Assembly (NCBI RefSeq): GCF_041146795.1
Contig: NC_135184.1
Span: forward strand, 5,779,467 to 5,843,466
Source: Maylandia zebra
Taxonomy: Eukaryota > Chordata > Actinopteri > Cichliformes > Cichlidae
Length of the DNA: 64,000 bases
Direction: 5' to 3'
A program made the translations under genes and the position numbers. A model generated the notes under the pieces. The model was not told where the DNA came from, did not search any database, and saw only the letters and a program-made list of their open reading frames with translations. Shown here piece after piece: positions 11,341 through 20,896 of the stretch; positions within the stretch are counted from its first letter, which is position 1; the number at the start of each line of letters is the position of its first letter.

Positions 11341-13471
11341 CCACCAAAGCATCAAGGCTGAATAAAAACTTCCCAATCTGTAAATTGAAAACATTCCTGC
11401 AAGGTAAGCACAGATTCTTCTGACCACATGATTGATTGATGATAACATAATTTTTTCACCCCCCAAAAATTCACGTTCAAAGCAACATATCAGCCCGATA
11501 TCACACAGAACTGTCACATGACATCAAACACAAGCTGTCAGCTCTGCAGAGTGGGCAATCATAATGAAGCAGTTCATTATAAGCTGCAGACTCAAGCTGC
11601 TCTTCATATATTTGCCCACCAGATGTCACCAAAGAGGACTGTGATGAAAGCTTCGAGTAATGAACCGTTTTTCATTACAAGCTTGGCCAACTGACTACAA
11701 TCTACAATAAACTAATATGGCTTTTCAATCCTCTCTTCAATCACTTGGTACCACCAGGAACCTTTAAATGGGCACTCAAGCTGCCTGGAGACTGTTTTGT
11801 CGTGCACATCAGAGAAACCACAGGTAAGACAATCTTATCCAAAAGGTCAGTGTAACAGTATTGTTTTCCACCAGCTTAACCAAACTCCCCACACTAACTG
11901 AAATTTCTTTTCCCAGGCAAACATTAAACAGCAGCAGCTGGAAAACTGGAAAACCTAAAGCCAAATAATCAATAAAACATAACAAACTTTTGTATGAGTG
12001 AGTATTGATAAACTGAGCAGAATTAAACCTCAGTGAAACCACATATAAGTTCTGGTAACTGGCACATATTTATGTTTAATATGTTGTTTTATATTTTGAT
12101 CAGTTTCAGGTGTTTGTGCGACTGTGTTAACCATCAGTAAAACCACATATAAATCACACTTCTGTGTTTAACAATTACAACACTTGATGCTGTTTTTCTG
12201 ATTCAGGATTGTGTGTGTGATGAGTTGGCCACACAGTTCTTATCTTTCTGCTTCAGACACACACAAAACTGCCGAGGTTGAAGCTTCAGTCTCTTTCTAC
12301 CCCAGGTCTCACCACATTTCCAAAATGTAAACTCTGAGTCTCATAAGAAATGTGGTTCAAAAAGATGTGCTGATCTATGAATGCATCCTTACTGAAAGCT
12401 AAAGATGTCCAGCAGACAAAAACAGCAGCTGAATGAACAGTTATCATGAGCGAGTGTACAAACACTATCACAGGAAATAACAGAAATAAACTGTAGTTTC
12501 CATTTATACCTGTAGTATTTTTTCAGCTCCATGTCATCTTCCAATATGTCAAAATATGATTTCATTGTATCTTAAACAAATACAAACTTCTTTCTTCCCC
12601 CCAGAGAGCCAACAGTTTACTATCAGAACTGAGGCTGATCATTAACAGGGAGCAGCAGGTAACAAGGTCATCAGCAGTGGAGGAAAGTATGGAAGTAATA
12701 CTCAGCTTCATATTTGAAGATACTCGAGTATCTTAGCTGCAGGTCTGGAACAATGGTTTTATTTCCTTTCCCATTAAACATCTCACACAGCCCCTCATCT
12801 GTGACCCTTAGCAAACCCACTGGATATCTACCTGCACATAAAGGAGATCAGATCAGTTCCATCTAGAACAGCTGTAACAGGAAAATGCTGCTTACACTTT
12901 GATGCATCACTTTCAGTTTGTCATATAAGACAATATATCAGATTGAGGCATTATTTTCCTGCAGTGAGTAAATCTACTTTGTACTTTACTCTTTTCTTTT
13001 AGGTAAAGGCTCTAAACAGTACGTGTACACTGTGGAAATCCCATAAGAACGTCTCCTGAACTCTGAAAAATAACAAAACAAAGACTAAAAGGAGGTCATG
13101 GGTGCTGATGATGATGATGCTGATGATGATGAGGAGTAGCATGCATTTAAAAAGTGACTGATGTCCTAGAATACAACAGAACAGTGTCTCTACAAACTTA
13201 TGAAAACATGACAGTCTTGCATTAGTTTGTATTCTTATGATTTCAAAAAACGAGGGAAAAATCTCCTTGAAATGCACAATTCCTTTTTGTTATTTCTTAG
13301 TGTGTGACATATTTTATTGGCTTTATGATTGGTGCAAACAGTTTCCTGATTCATAATGGAAATAGATTTTAGACACAGGAGGAACACGCAGTGATCAGCA
13401 GGAGCAGCTTGGAGTCCAGTCTTCTTCACACTGAGGAGGGACATATATGCAGGAACAGTTGTCATAACTGT
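11341..13471. other. Duplicated spacer, distal part
   Basis: Nearly identical to 39593-41723, and from 12149 onward also to 30476-31797. No gene is recognised. It holds a GAT-type trinucleotide tract (13107-13133) whose length differs between copies, and a 41-bp fragment of TRIM coding sequence (13388-13428). Confidence 0.6.
13388..13428 (-). pseudogene. 41-bp TRIM coding relic 1
   Basis: These 41 bases are identical to TRIM coding DNA for KKTGLQAAPADHC (residues about 77-89, the RING to B-box linker). They lie in the same orientation as the genes and about 50 bp from the CTCF-like motif. Repeated at 31715-31755 and 41640-41680. Confidence 0.7.
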
Positions 13472-13476
13472 TACAA

Positions 13477-13489
13477 CCACCAGATGGCG
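13477..13489 (+). promoter_or_regulatory. CTCF-like core motif, site 2
   Basis: CCACCAGATGGCG, between gene A and gene B. See site 1. Confidence 0.4.
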
Positions 13490-14614
13490 AAAGAGTCCCA
13501 CTGCAACTTTAAGCCATGAAGGATGTGTCTTGATGTTTGCTTGTGATAAATCTGCTTTATGTGAGACTTTTTCAGAGAGTAACAGTAATATGTCTGATTA
13601 TATGTCTTTAATCAGTAAAGTCTCGCTTTGCTAGAAATAAATAAATAAATAATTGTAAACATGCAGCTGTATGTTAGAAGTCAAAGGGTCCTTAAGTCTT
13701 CTGTAAATTGACGGGGATCAAATGAAGGACACAAGTATCTGTTCTTACTCTAATAAATGCTGCTTTAATATCCAACAGACTATTTTCCTTCCTCATCAGC
13801 AGTAAACAGCTCGACTGCGTCTGTGCATTTGTGTCCTCCATACTTGTTTCCACAGACATCTCAGGCTTGATGCCACGATGCAGTGTAGAAACCTGACAAC
13901 CCTCTGACTCATGTTCAAATGTTCAAGGACATTTCTCAGCATCATGTATGACCCCTTTTTGACATTTGGACTTTCATTGATAATATTTGTGTTTCTGAGT
14001 CATTTTTGTGGAGACTTCTGTCCAACGTAGTGTCCAAATGAAGCCTGAAGCTTTTCTTCACCCTCTTGTCAGATGGTCAGCAACAAAACTCTGTTCCAAC
14101 CAATGTCTGATAAGAGATGAGACACAGCAGCTGAGCAAATGATCATTTCATGCTGAAGACATCCTCAGACAGAATTAAATACATACATAAACACAGCCTG
14201 GTGCCAATAACACAGCTAATGACACTGCTGTATCACTGGCTTTACTGATTAAAGACCATATCTGAAGGAAATCTTTGAACACAACAGAAAGTGACCTTTT
14301 AAACCTGCGACACTGATGCTGCATTCAAGGACCATTAAAAACATTTTAAAGAACTTAAGAACATCAAGAAAATGTGACTTGTTTCTCTGTAATGAAGCTG
14401 TTTTAGTGAAGAAAGTTGAAAGGTCACAGAGCGACTGCTGAATCTTCTGCTCTAAACATGAACTCTGAACTTTGTGATGCTTCAGGAGGAAAACTGCTTC
14501 AGTTATTCTCTCAGATTAGTTTCATATTTTCTGCATCAGATTTGAGTGAGATCCTGGAATGAAGACAGAAGAAAAGACTTTGTTCAAAGTTTGATTTATA
14601 GTCAAACCTTCCAG

Positions 14615-14620
14615 TTTATT
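14615..14620 (-). terminator. Poly(A) signal of TRIM B
   Basis: AATAAA on the minus strand at the place conserved in all four copies. Confidence 0.6.
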
Positions 14621-15047
14621 CACACAATAAAACATCAACACAATATATGAATTCATTCATTAAAATCACAGTTTTTCCTCATTTGTTTGATGATTTTGAC
14701 AAAAACAAACACAAACACACACACATGGTCTGCCATACTCATAAAGAGAAATGTCGACATTTTTCAAGACAAATATTCCAGAAACATTTAGAGGATAGAG
14801 AAGTTTACATTTTCATGTGGAGAAATATTTTAGTAAATCAAAATGATGATGAGCAGTGATAGCCTCCATAAACAGTCACAGGAAAGATCTCCTTTAAAAA
14901 CTCAGAAACATCAAGAGAACAACTAGAAGATGTGGAGGTACCACCCATAATGTTTGACTGACAGCTGATCTCTGTGCAGAAATGATGGAGAGAAAATAAA
15001 ATGAAACTAAAACACAGATTTAAACCCAAAATATGAAAGACGTCAGT

Positions 15048-16709
15048 CTATTTGAGCTTAATCAACTCAGCTGTGTCTCCATAATTATAGTAAAGCCAAA
15101 GTCCAGCATAGAGCGGCTGAGTGAATGTGGTCTGGACTCTGTGGAGGAGAGTCATGGTTTCAGAGACACTGTAGAAGGACAAAATACCTGCTCTGTGATC
15201 CAGGTACACTCCTACTCTGGAGGAACGAGGACCTGAGACACGAGTTTGGATGTTGTTGTACCAACATGTAAAACTGTTGTTGTAACACTCTAATGACCAA
15301 GATTTGTCATTACGTGCAAATCTACAATCACTCCCTGTTCTGCTGATATTCTTGTATGCGACTGCTACATCAACTCCTCCCCCTCTCCACTCCACCTCCC
15401 AGTAACAACGTCCAGTCAGACTCTCTCTACTCAGGACCGACCACGATCCAGTGAATCTGTCTGGATGATCAGAATAAGACTGTTGTTGATACACTACTGT
15501 TACTTTTCTGTTCCCCTCTGATAATAACAGCTGTTTGTACGCTGTGTTTGGATCCAGTGTGATTTCACATGAATATTTTAAGAATCCAGCTCTGGTCTTT
15601 GGCTCTGGTGGGTCTGACAGTAAAACATCCACTTCAGTGACTGTCAGTGAGATGTTTGTCCGTTCCTCTCTCAGAATGTCCTGTAGTTTATCTCTGACCT
15701 CTGACACAGCTGCTGTCACATCCTCAAAGTAGCTCAGAGGACGGATATTGATGCTGGATGAGTCTGTAGACTCACTGAGTGCTGACAGTGAGGGGTAGTT
15801 GTGTAGAAACTGGATGTGATCCTCTGTGTGTGAGAGCTGCTTCAGCTCAGCATCTTTCCTCTTCAGCTCAGTGATCTCCTGCTCCAGCTTCTCCTGAAGC
15901 TCTTTGACTCGACTCACTTCAGTTTCCTGCTGGGATCTGATCTGCTGCTTCACATCAGAGCTTCTTTTCTGGATGAGATGGATCAGCTCAGTGAAGATCT
16001 TCTCACTGTGCTCCACTGTTTGATCAGCAGACTGATTGATGGCCTCCACCTCCTGTTGAAGCAGCTTCACATCTTTCTCTCTGTCCTGGATTCTCTGCTG
16101 GATGTTTTGTCGACTCACCTCCAGCTCTCTCTGCCTCTCAGTCCTTTCTGCTGCAGCTGAGACTGTGTCGTGGCCTTTATGTTCATCCACAGGGCAGAGA
16201 TAACAGATACTCTGCTGATCAGTACGGCAGAACATCTTCATCACCTCATCATGACGAGAGCAGATGTTCTCCTGGAGCTTCTTGGAGGGCTCCACCAGCT
16301 TGTGTTTCTTTAATTGAACCACATCATAATGTGGCTGAAGGTGTTTCTCACAGTAAGAGACCAAACACACTAGACAGGATTTCACAGCCTTTAGCTTCAT
16401 GCCAGAGCACAGATCACAGGCCACATCTTCAGGTCCAGCATAGCAGTGATCAGCAGGAGCAGCTTGGAGTCCAGTCTTCTTCAGCTCCTCCACTAAATCT
16501 GCTAACATGGTGTTTTTCTCCAGGACAGGCCTTGCTGTGAAAGTCCTCCGGCACTGAGGGCAGCTGTAGATTTTCTTCTTTTCCTCTTCATCCCAGAAGC
16601 TTTTAATACAGTTCATGCAGTAGCTGTGTCCACAGGGAATAGTCACCGGATCCTTCAGTAGATCCAAACAGACTGAACAGCAGATTTTTGTTTGATCCAT
16701 TTGATTCAT
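15048..16709 (-). CDS. TRIM E3 ubiquitin ligase, finTRIM/TRIM16-like (copy B)
   Basis: A 553-residue RING, B-box 1, B-box 2, coiled-coil, PRY/SPRY protein; all zinc ligands listed for copy A are present. B-box 1 is type II (CSGMKLKAV, then HYDVVQ), shared with copy D and not with neighbours A and C. B-box 2 reads CPVDEH as in D. In this copy the frame stays open for 36 more codons upstream (to 16817), because a TGA found in the other copies is CGA here. I chose the inner ATG at 16709 because it aligns with the other three starts and the extension covers the shared ETS-IRF element. SPRY loops differ from the other copies (VVYQQQSY, GSWSVLS, SRTGSDCRFAR, AGLWLYYNYGDT). Presumed cytoplasmic antiviral or signalling ligase, by family. 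Confidence 0.94.
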   Translation of the reverse strand: MNQMDQTKICCSVCLDLLKDPVTIPCGHSYCMNCIKSFWDEEEKKKIYSCPQCRRTFTARPVLEKNTMLADLVEELKKTGLQAAPADHCYAGPEDVACDLCSGMKLKAVKSCLVCLVSYCEKHLQPHYDVVQLKKHKLVEPSKKLQENICSRHDEVMKMFCRTDQQSICYLCPVDEHKGHDTVSAAAERTERQRELEVSRQNIQQRIQDREKDVKLLQQEVEAINQSADQTVEHSEKIFTELIHLIQKRSSDVKQQIRSQQETEVSRVKELQEKLEQEITELKRKDAELKQLSHTEDHIQFLHNYPSLSALSESTDSSSINIRPLSYFEDVTAAVSEVRDKLQDILREERTNISLTVTEVDVLLSDPPEPKTRAGFLKYSCEITLDPNTAYKQLLLSEGNRKVTVVYQQQSYSDHPDRFTGSWSVLSRESLTGRCYWEVEWRGGGVDVAVAYKNISRTGSDCRFARNDKSWSLECYNNSFTCWYNNIQTRVSGPRSSRVGVYLDHRAGILSFYSVSETMTLLHRVQTTFTQPLYAGLWLYYNYGDTAELIKLK

Positions 16710-16750
16710 GTGCTGTGCCGTTTCACCGTCTCTCAGTGACTGTCCGACAG

Positions 16751-16760
16751 TTTCACTTCC
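16751..16760 (-). promoter_or_regulatory. ETS-IRF composite element upstream of TRIM B
   Basis: GGAAGTGAAA on the minus strand, 42 bp upstream of the chosen ATG, identical to the other copies. Confidence 0.45.
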
Positions 16761-17093
16761 TCTGAACAGAAACAACCTCTGTGCTCTGAAGGGAAACAGA
16801 TCTCTGCTCTTGTTCACCTCCTACAGGAAATGAGGCTCACCAGCAACTGCATTTACACCATGTTGTTTAGACCCATCCTGATACAGACACATCTGTGAAG
16901 GGAGGCGCTAAAGAAATATTCTTACAGAGCGACCAAGAGCCAATCAGTTGATACAGGGTGTGGTATGTTTGGTTACAGCATGCAGTAACAAGTCTGACCC
17001 AGTTAAAGTTTAACAATTCATTTATTCATAGTGCAAATATATAGTAGACTCAGGAGTTTAACTCAGTTTTCTTGGCCTTTGTTTATCGTTCAT

Positions 17094-17711
17094 TTAACAC
17101 TAGGAGTCCCAGGCTTCTACCTTTCTACCTTTAAAACCCGCCACCAGCCAAATGGCTGGTAGGCTTTTAGCTAAGCTTTAGCTTCAGCCAAGTGGAAGCT
17201 AAATTGGCTAGTCATTCATATGTAAATTGGGTTGTTAGCTGGGAATTCTGGAGGGAGGGGAGTGGGGGTGTGTGGATGAGGGGGTGGGGGAGCTGCTAAA
17301 AGCTGTGAACTTCCTTTTGTGTTTCATCTTGATGCATTCTCAATCATCCAGGGAAATAAATCTCCAAAAGTCACCAACTTGGAGTGTTTCAGTTTGCCAT
17401 CTTAGGGAGAAATCAACACACATGGGTGTAGGTCCTTTGTTGCTGAGATTTATTGATAAAAACAGTACAAAAAACCAACCATTTGTACACATATTTACAA
17501 ATAAGAAGTTCAAGTTCAAAAGAACTGAATTTAATATTGGTTTCATGTCTTTACCGGATGAGCTAAACAAATTCTTCGCTCGCTTTGAGGCACAGACCTT
17601 CACCCCCGCACAGAGGACCCCCCCAACGATCGGGTGGTGAGACTATCCCCAGACAGTGTGTGGACGTCCCTTTAAGAGAGAGCTTCACTGCTAAGCTCTC
17701 ATCTGTGTGGG
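17094..17711. other. Left edge of the 13.4-kb replaced segment: piggyBac-like end and LINE scrap
   Basis: Homology with units A and C stops at a TTAA (17094-17097), and the foreign DNA starts CACTAGGAGTCCC, as expected for a piggyBac-type terminus. No matching right end is visible. At about 17545-17640 the plus strand reads LPDELNKFFARFEA, a phrase from the EN-RT linker of a CR1/Rex1-type LINE. The short frame does not continue into a domain, so this is a fragment. Confidence 0.45.
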
Positions 17712-18221
17712 TGTCACGGTTCGCTTGAGGACTCACACGCAGGACTCAGAGGCACAGTCAGTATTTATTACAGTTCCACCAGGTGTATATACAAACAGTG
17801 CAGGGGATAGTGCTATATACAAAGCGGTGACAGGGAAAAGGCTCCGGGGAAATCCAGGTAGGGAAAAGACACTTGCTCCTCTCCAAACACTCACACAAAA
17901 AGGGAATCCGCTCGGGGAATGCAGAGTCGGGTCCAGGGGATCTATGTACAGAAGGAAACACACGTTAGAGGTTTTGCACAGGGAAGCAAAAGAGAACTTG
18001 CTCAGAGCCGGGCTGCACTGACGCGAGTCACACACAACGATCCAGCGATGAGTAGAAGCCACTCCCTGGCTTAAATGCTGGCTGCACTGATGAGGCCCAG
18101 GTGTTTCCTCTTCAGAGGGGCGTGGCCCGAGGGCGTGAACCCACCATGAGTTCCGCCCTGGCGAGAGAGCGAGAGAGAGAACACTACTAGTCAGCGGCCT
18201 GCTGATCCCCTGGCCGTGACA
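17712..18221 (-). mobile_element. Solo-LTR-like repeat (fossil)
   Basis: A 510-bp block bounded by TGTCACGG and CCGTGACA and flanked by a perfect 5-bp duplication GTGGG (17707-17711 and 18222-18226). TG...CA ends with a 5-bp duplication fit a solitary LTR of a Gypsy-like or ERV-like element. A minus-strand AATAAA near one end suggests minus orientation. No internal genes remain. Confidence 0.6.
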
Positions 18222-18623
18222 GTGGGGTTCAAATCCCTTATTCAGATTAAGATTTTATGTGACATTACATTGGCAAAAATTAAATTTACTTGAATAATGT
18301 GAGTATTGGAGTAAGTACTTGAGTAATTTTTGAATAACTTTAATTTTGTAATGTGCATATTTTATGAATAATGATGTTTCAATACTTTAATCTACTGAAT
18401 AAGTAAGAATTAGACTTAATAATCTTTTTACTTTAAAAAGGGAAATTGTGTACAATCTTTTATTCTCCAGAATGCACATAATAAAAATGTTTTGGGGAAT
18501 GTATATGCTTTTTAAAAACCAATTGCTTCTTACCTGATGCATGCTATAACTTTCAGCAAAACTGAACTAAAATTTGTTAACAAGCTTACCAAATAAGAAA
18601 TGTTTTGTGAATTTTCTTTGCAG
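18222..18623. other. AT-rich intron-like DNA
   Basis: No gene seen. It ends in a pyrimidine tract and a clean splice acceptor (TTTTCTTTGCAG) for the following exon. Confidence 0.4.
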
Positions 18624-18826
18624 AGCGACTGGAAAGCCGGCTGTTATCAAAGCCCACATGCCCTAAAAAGGAGGGCGCGCTGGCCAGTAATGAGTTCATC
18701 ACTAAGTTTAAGATAAGAGTTGATCAGAATAGAGGCGATGATGAAAGTCTGGAGCATCAGTTGGAGGCTGCCAACCTGTCTGATGAATCGTTCGAGGCCC
18801 AGACAGAAGTCAACGGACAAATATGA
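18624..18826 (+). CDS. Orphan terminal exon of unidentified gene (partial)
   Basis: After TTTTCTTTGCAG the plus strand stays open for 66 codons from RLESRLLSK to EVNGQI and a TGA. The composition is protein-like: charged, heptad-friendly (SLEHQLEAANL), with no low complexity. A poly(A) signal AATAAA follows at 18996-19001. The GC content is above that of the surroundings. I do not recognise the protein and find no upstream exons; the nearby upstream DNA is transposon. It may be the last exon of a gene captured or broken by rearrangement, or a gene whose other exons lie across a large intron. Either AG (18622-18623 or 18624-18625) could be the acceptor. Confidence 0.45.
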
Positions 18827-19820
18827 TCACAGACATTTTAAAAACGCGAGTTGAGAGTTAAGGGGGAAAAATATTGTAATAAGTATATATTTGAATTGCA
18901 CACTAAGCTATAAAGTGATGGCAGCGAGCACAGTGTTGCAGGATTTAATTAAAAACACATCTGACTAAGACCAACTGAAATTTAGAGTTGTGTATAATAA
19001 AGTTTATTCATGATTAATAAAACAAATCTGTAATATTTTTCTTTCTCTTTTGTCCATTTGAATCTCGCTACAGCTTAAATAAAAGAAAAGAATGTGTTTT
19101 GAATAAATTAAACTCTATTCTCTCTTTTTCTTTCTTTCTTTTTTTCTTGGTGGGTTTTCATTTGCAATCAAACGCAACATTATACAATTATATAGTATAG
19201 TAAGAAATATCCTTTAACTTAATTTAGTATTTGTTTTTTCATTTTTGTTTTTATTGTTTCCCCTTCAGTTTTGTGCTTATAACATGTTCTAATCTGACAT
19301 ATTATGCAGTAAATTATTTTTGCAATAATTTAACAGGCCATTGTGGGAGCCAACATTCACTTATCAAAGACATATTTGTATATTCTGTGGGCTGCTTTAT
19401 GGTTGTGTCATTTAGAAACATAAGCCACAACAGACTTCCACCGGAGAGTACTTAAAAATGTATTTTTATGTAAAGATATTTTAATTAACTACTATATTAA
19501 GAGAGAACCTATTGTTACATGGATGAATTGTACAAACTGTAGAGAAATAAGTTTAAGCGTGCAACTTTTTATTCATTTTTAACTGTATTAATGTTTTTAT
19601 GTTGATACAGCCGCCTCATATCTGTTTCCTCAGTGTTTTTTAAACCATGTACTCCATCTATGAGTAAGAACATGAATAAATTCCTTTCCAAATTTGTAGT
19701 TCTTTTTTCCAACTGTTTTTAGTATATATGTAACATTTCTTTACACACAAATGCAGGTATTCTTTTGCACCAAGACGTTAAAGAAATGCTAAGAAAAAAT
19801 GAAAATACTACATTGCAACC

Positions 19821-19851
<31 letters not shown>

Positions 19852-20275
19852 CTGTATCTATATAGATATAGATATATATGTGTATTCGTACCCTTTTTCA
19901 TCATCTAGTTTCCTGTGCCAGATCTTCTACTGATCCACTGAGGCAGACATGTAAAAAACATGAACTAAAGCATATTTCTGTATATAAACAGGACTTTAAA
20001 TCTTTATCAACAGCTACTTTAGAGGAAATTCTTCAATAAACTGCAACCAAAGGCTCAACTCAGAGGACAAAATCCAACCTGTTATAAATAGTGTGACAGC
20101 AAACTTTCTCTTGTGTAAAGTTACAAATAGGAGTAATTATCCACAGGAGCTTTTATACATAATGAAGTTATAATTCATCCTGTAGAAATTGTACATTTAA
20201 GCTATATAGTTCCCGCTGTGATAACTCTGCTATGAATGCCTGTTATTAACTTTTATGCTTTTACAACCCACTATG
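18827..20275. other. AT-rich non-coding DNA
   Basis: 3' UTR-like start, then AT-rich sequence with no recognisable gene. A TG/TA microsatellite lies at about 19821-19880. Open frames here are short and uninformative. Confidence 0.5.
19821..19880. repeat. (TG)n/(TA)n microsatellite
   Basis: A TG run passes into TATATA and then repeated TATAGATA words. Confidence 0.9.
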
Positions 20276-20760
20276 AGCAAACACTCAGCAACAGTGGGAA
20301 GGAAGAACTCCCTTCTTGAAGGAAAAAACCTCTGGTAGAACCAGGAAATCTGTCTAAACTAGTTGGGGGTTAGAGCAACAGATGCAAGTCTTCAGATCAT
20401 TTGCAGTGTGACTGTCTTTGTGCACACTTTAACCTGATTCAGTTTTCTTATTTGTCAAAATGCACCATGGGTAAAAACAAAACAAAACAAAATAGTAATG
20501 AAGGAGAATCCTCAGCAAAGATGAATTAAACAAGTTTTATTCTGATCCAATTTTACTTTAAGTAAAACACATCTTTATTTGATGACTTTAATGTCATCAA
20601 ATAAAGACAGTTTTGATGGAGCTCCTGACCCAGCCCAAGCTCTCTATGAAGACGAGGAAAAACTCCCCAGGGGGCCAGATCGATGGGAAGAAACCTCGGG
20701 AAAGCCCATTCAAAGAGAGATCCCCTTTCCTGGGATGGCTGGGGGGGTTACAGGAACTCC
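20276..20760 (+). mobile_element. Dispersed fish repeat fragments
   Basis: Two stretches resemble a common teleost interspersed repeat: AAGAACTCCCTTCTTGAAGG with CTCTGGTAGAACCAGG (20300-20350), and GACGAGGAAAAACTCCC, GGGAAGAAACCTCGGG and CCTTTCCTGGGATGGC (20650-20745). They are short and broken; the family is not named with confidence. Confidence 0.4.
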
Positions 20761-20774
20761 AAAAAAGCTAAACT

Positions 20775-20780
20775 TTTATT
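20775..20780 (-). terminator. Poly(A) signal of the PIM-like gene
   Basis: AATAAA on the minus strand about 120 bases past the stop codon of the kinase gene. Confidence 0.5.
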
Positions 20781-20896
20781 TATTATTTTTTAATATTGAC
20801 CCATTCTATCTACTCCTGTCCAACAGAAAAAAGGAAGGAAGTTACTACAACGTATCATACTTATATGATGAGGTGTGAATTGTGTGTTTGTGTGTG

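Larger units (their letters stand above)
13472..15047. repeat. 3' flank of TRIM unit B
   Basis: Homologous to the 3' flanks of units A, C and D, but without the extra 390 bp of unit A. Contains the transcript 3' end and otherwise nothing coding. Confidence 0.85.

Noticed and set aside
16710-16817. Using 16817 as the start of TRIM B
   Set aside because: The extension covers the conserved ETS-IRF element and is absent from the other copies; the inner ATG aligns with theirs.
17707-18062. Frames of 104-109 codons on both strands
   Set aside because: They lie wholly inside the solo-LTR-like repeat.
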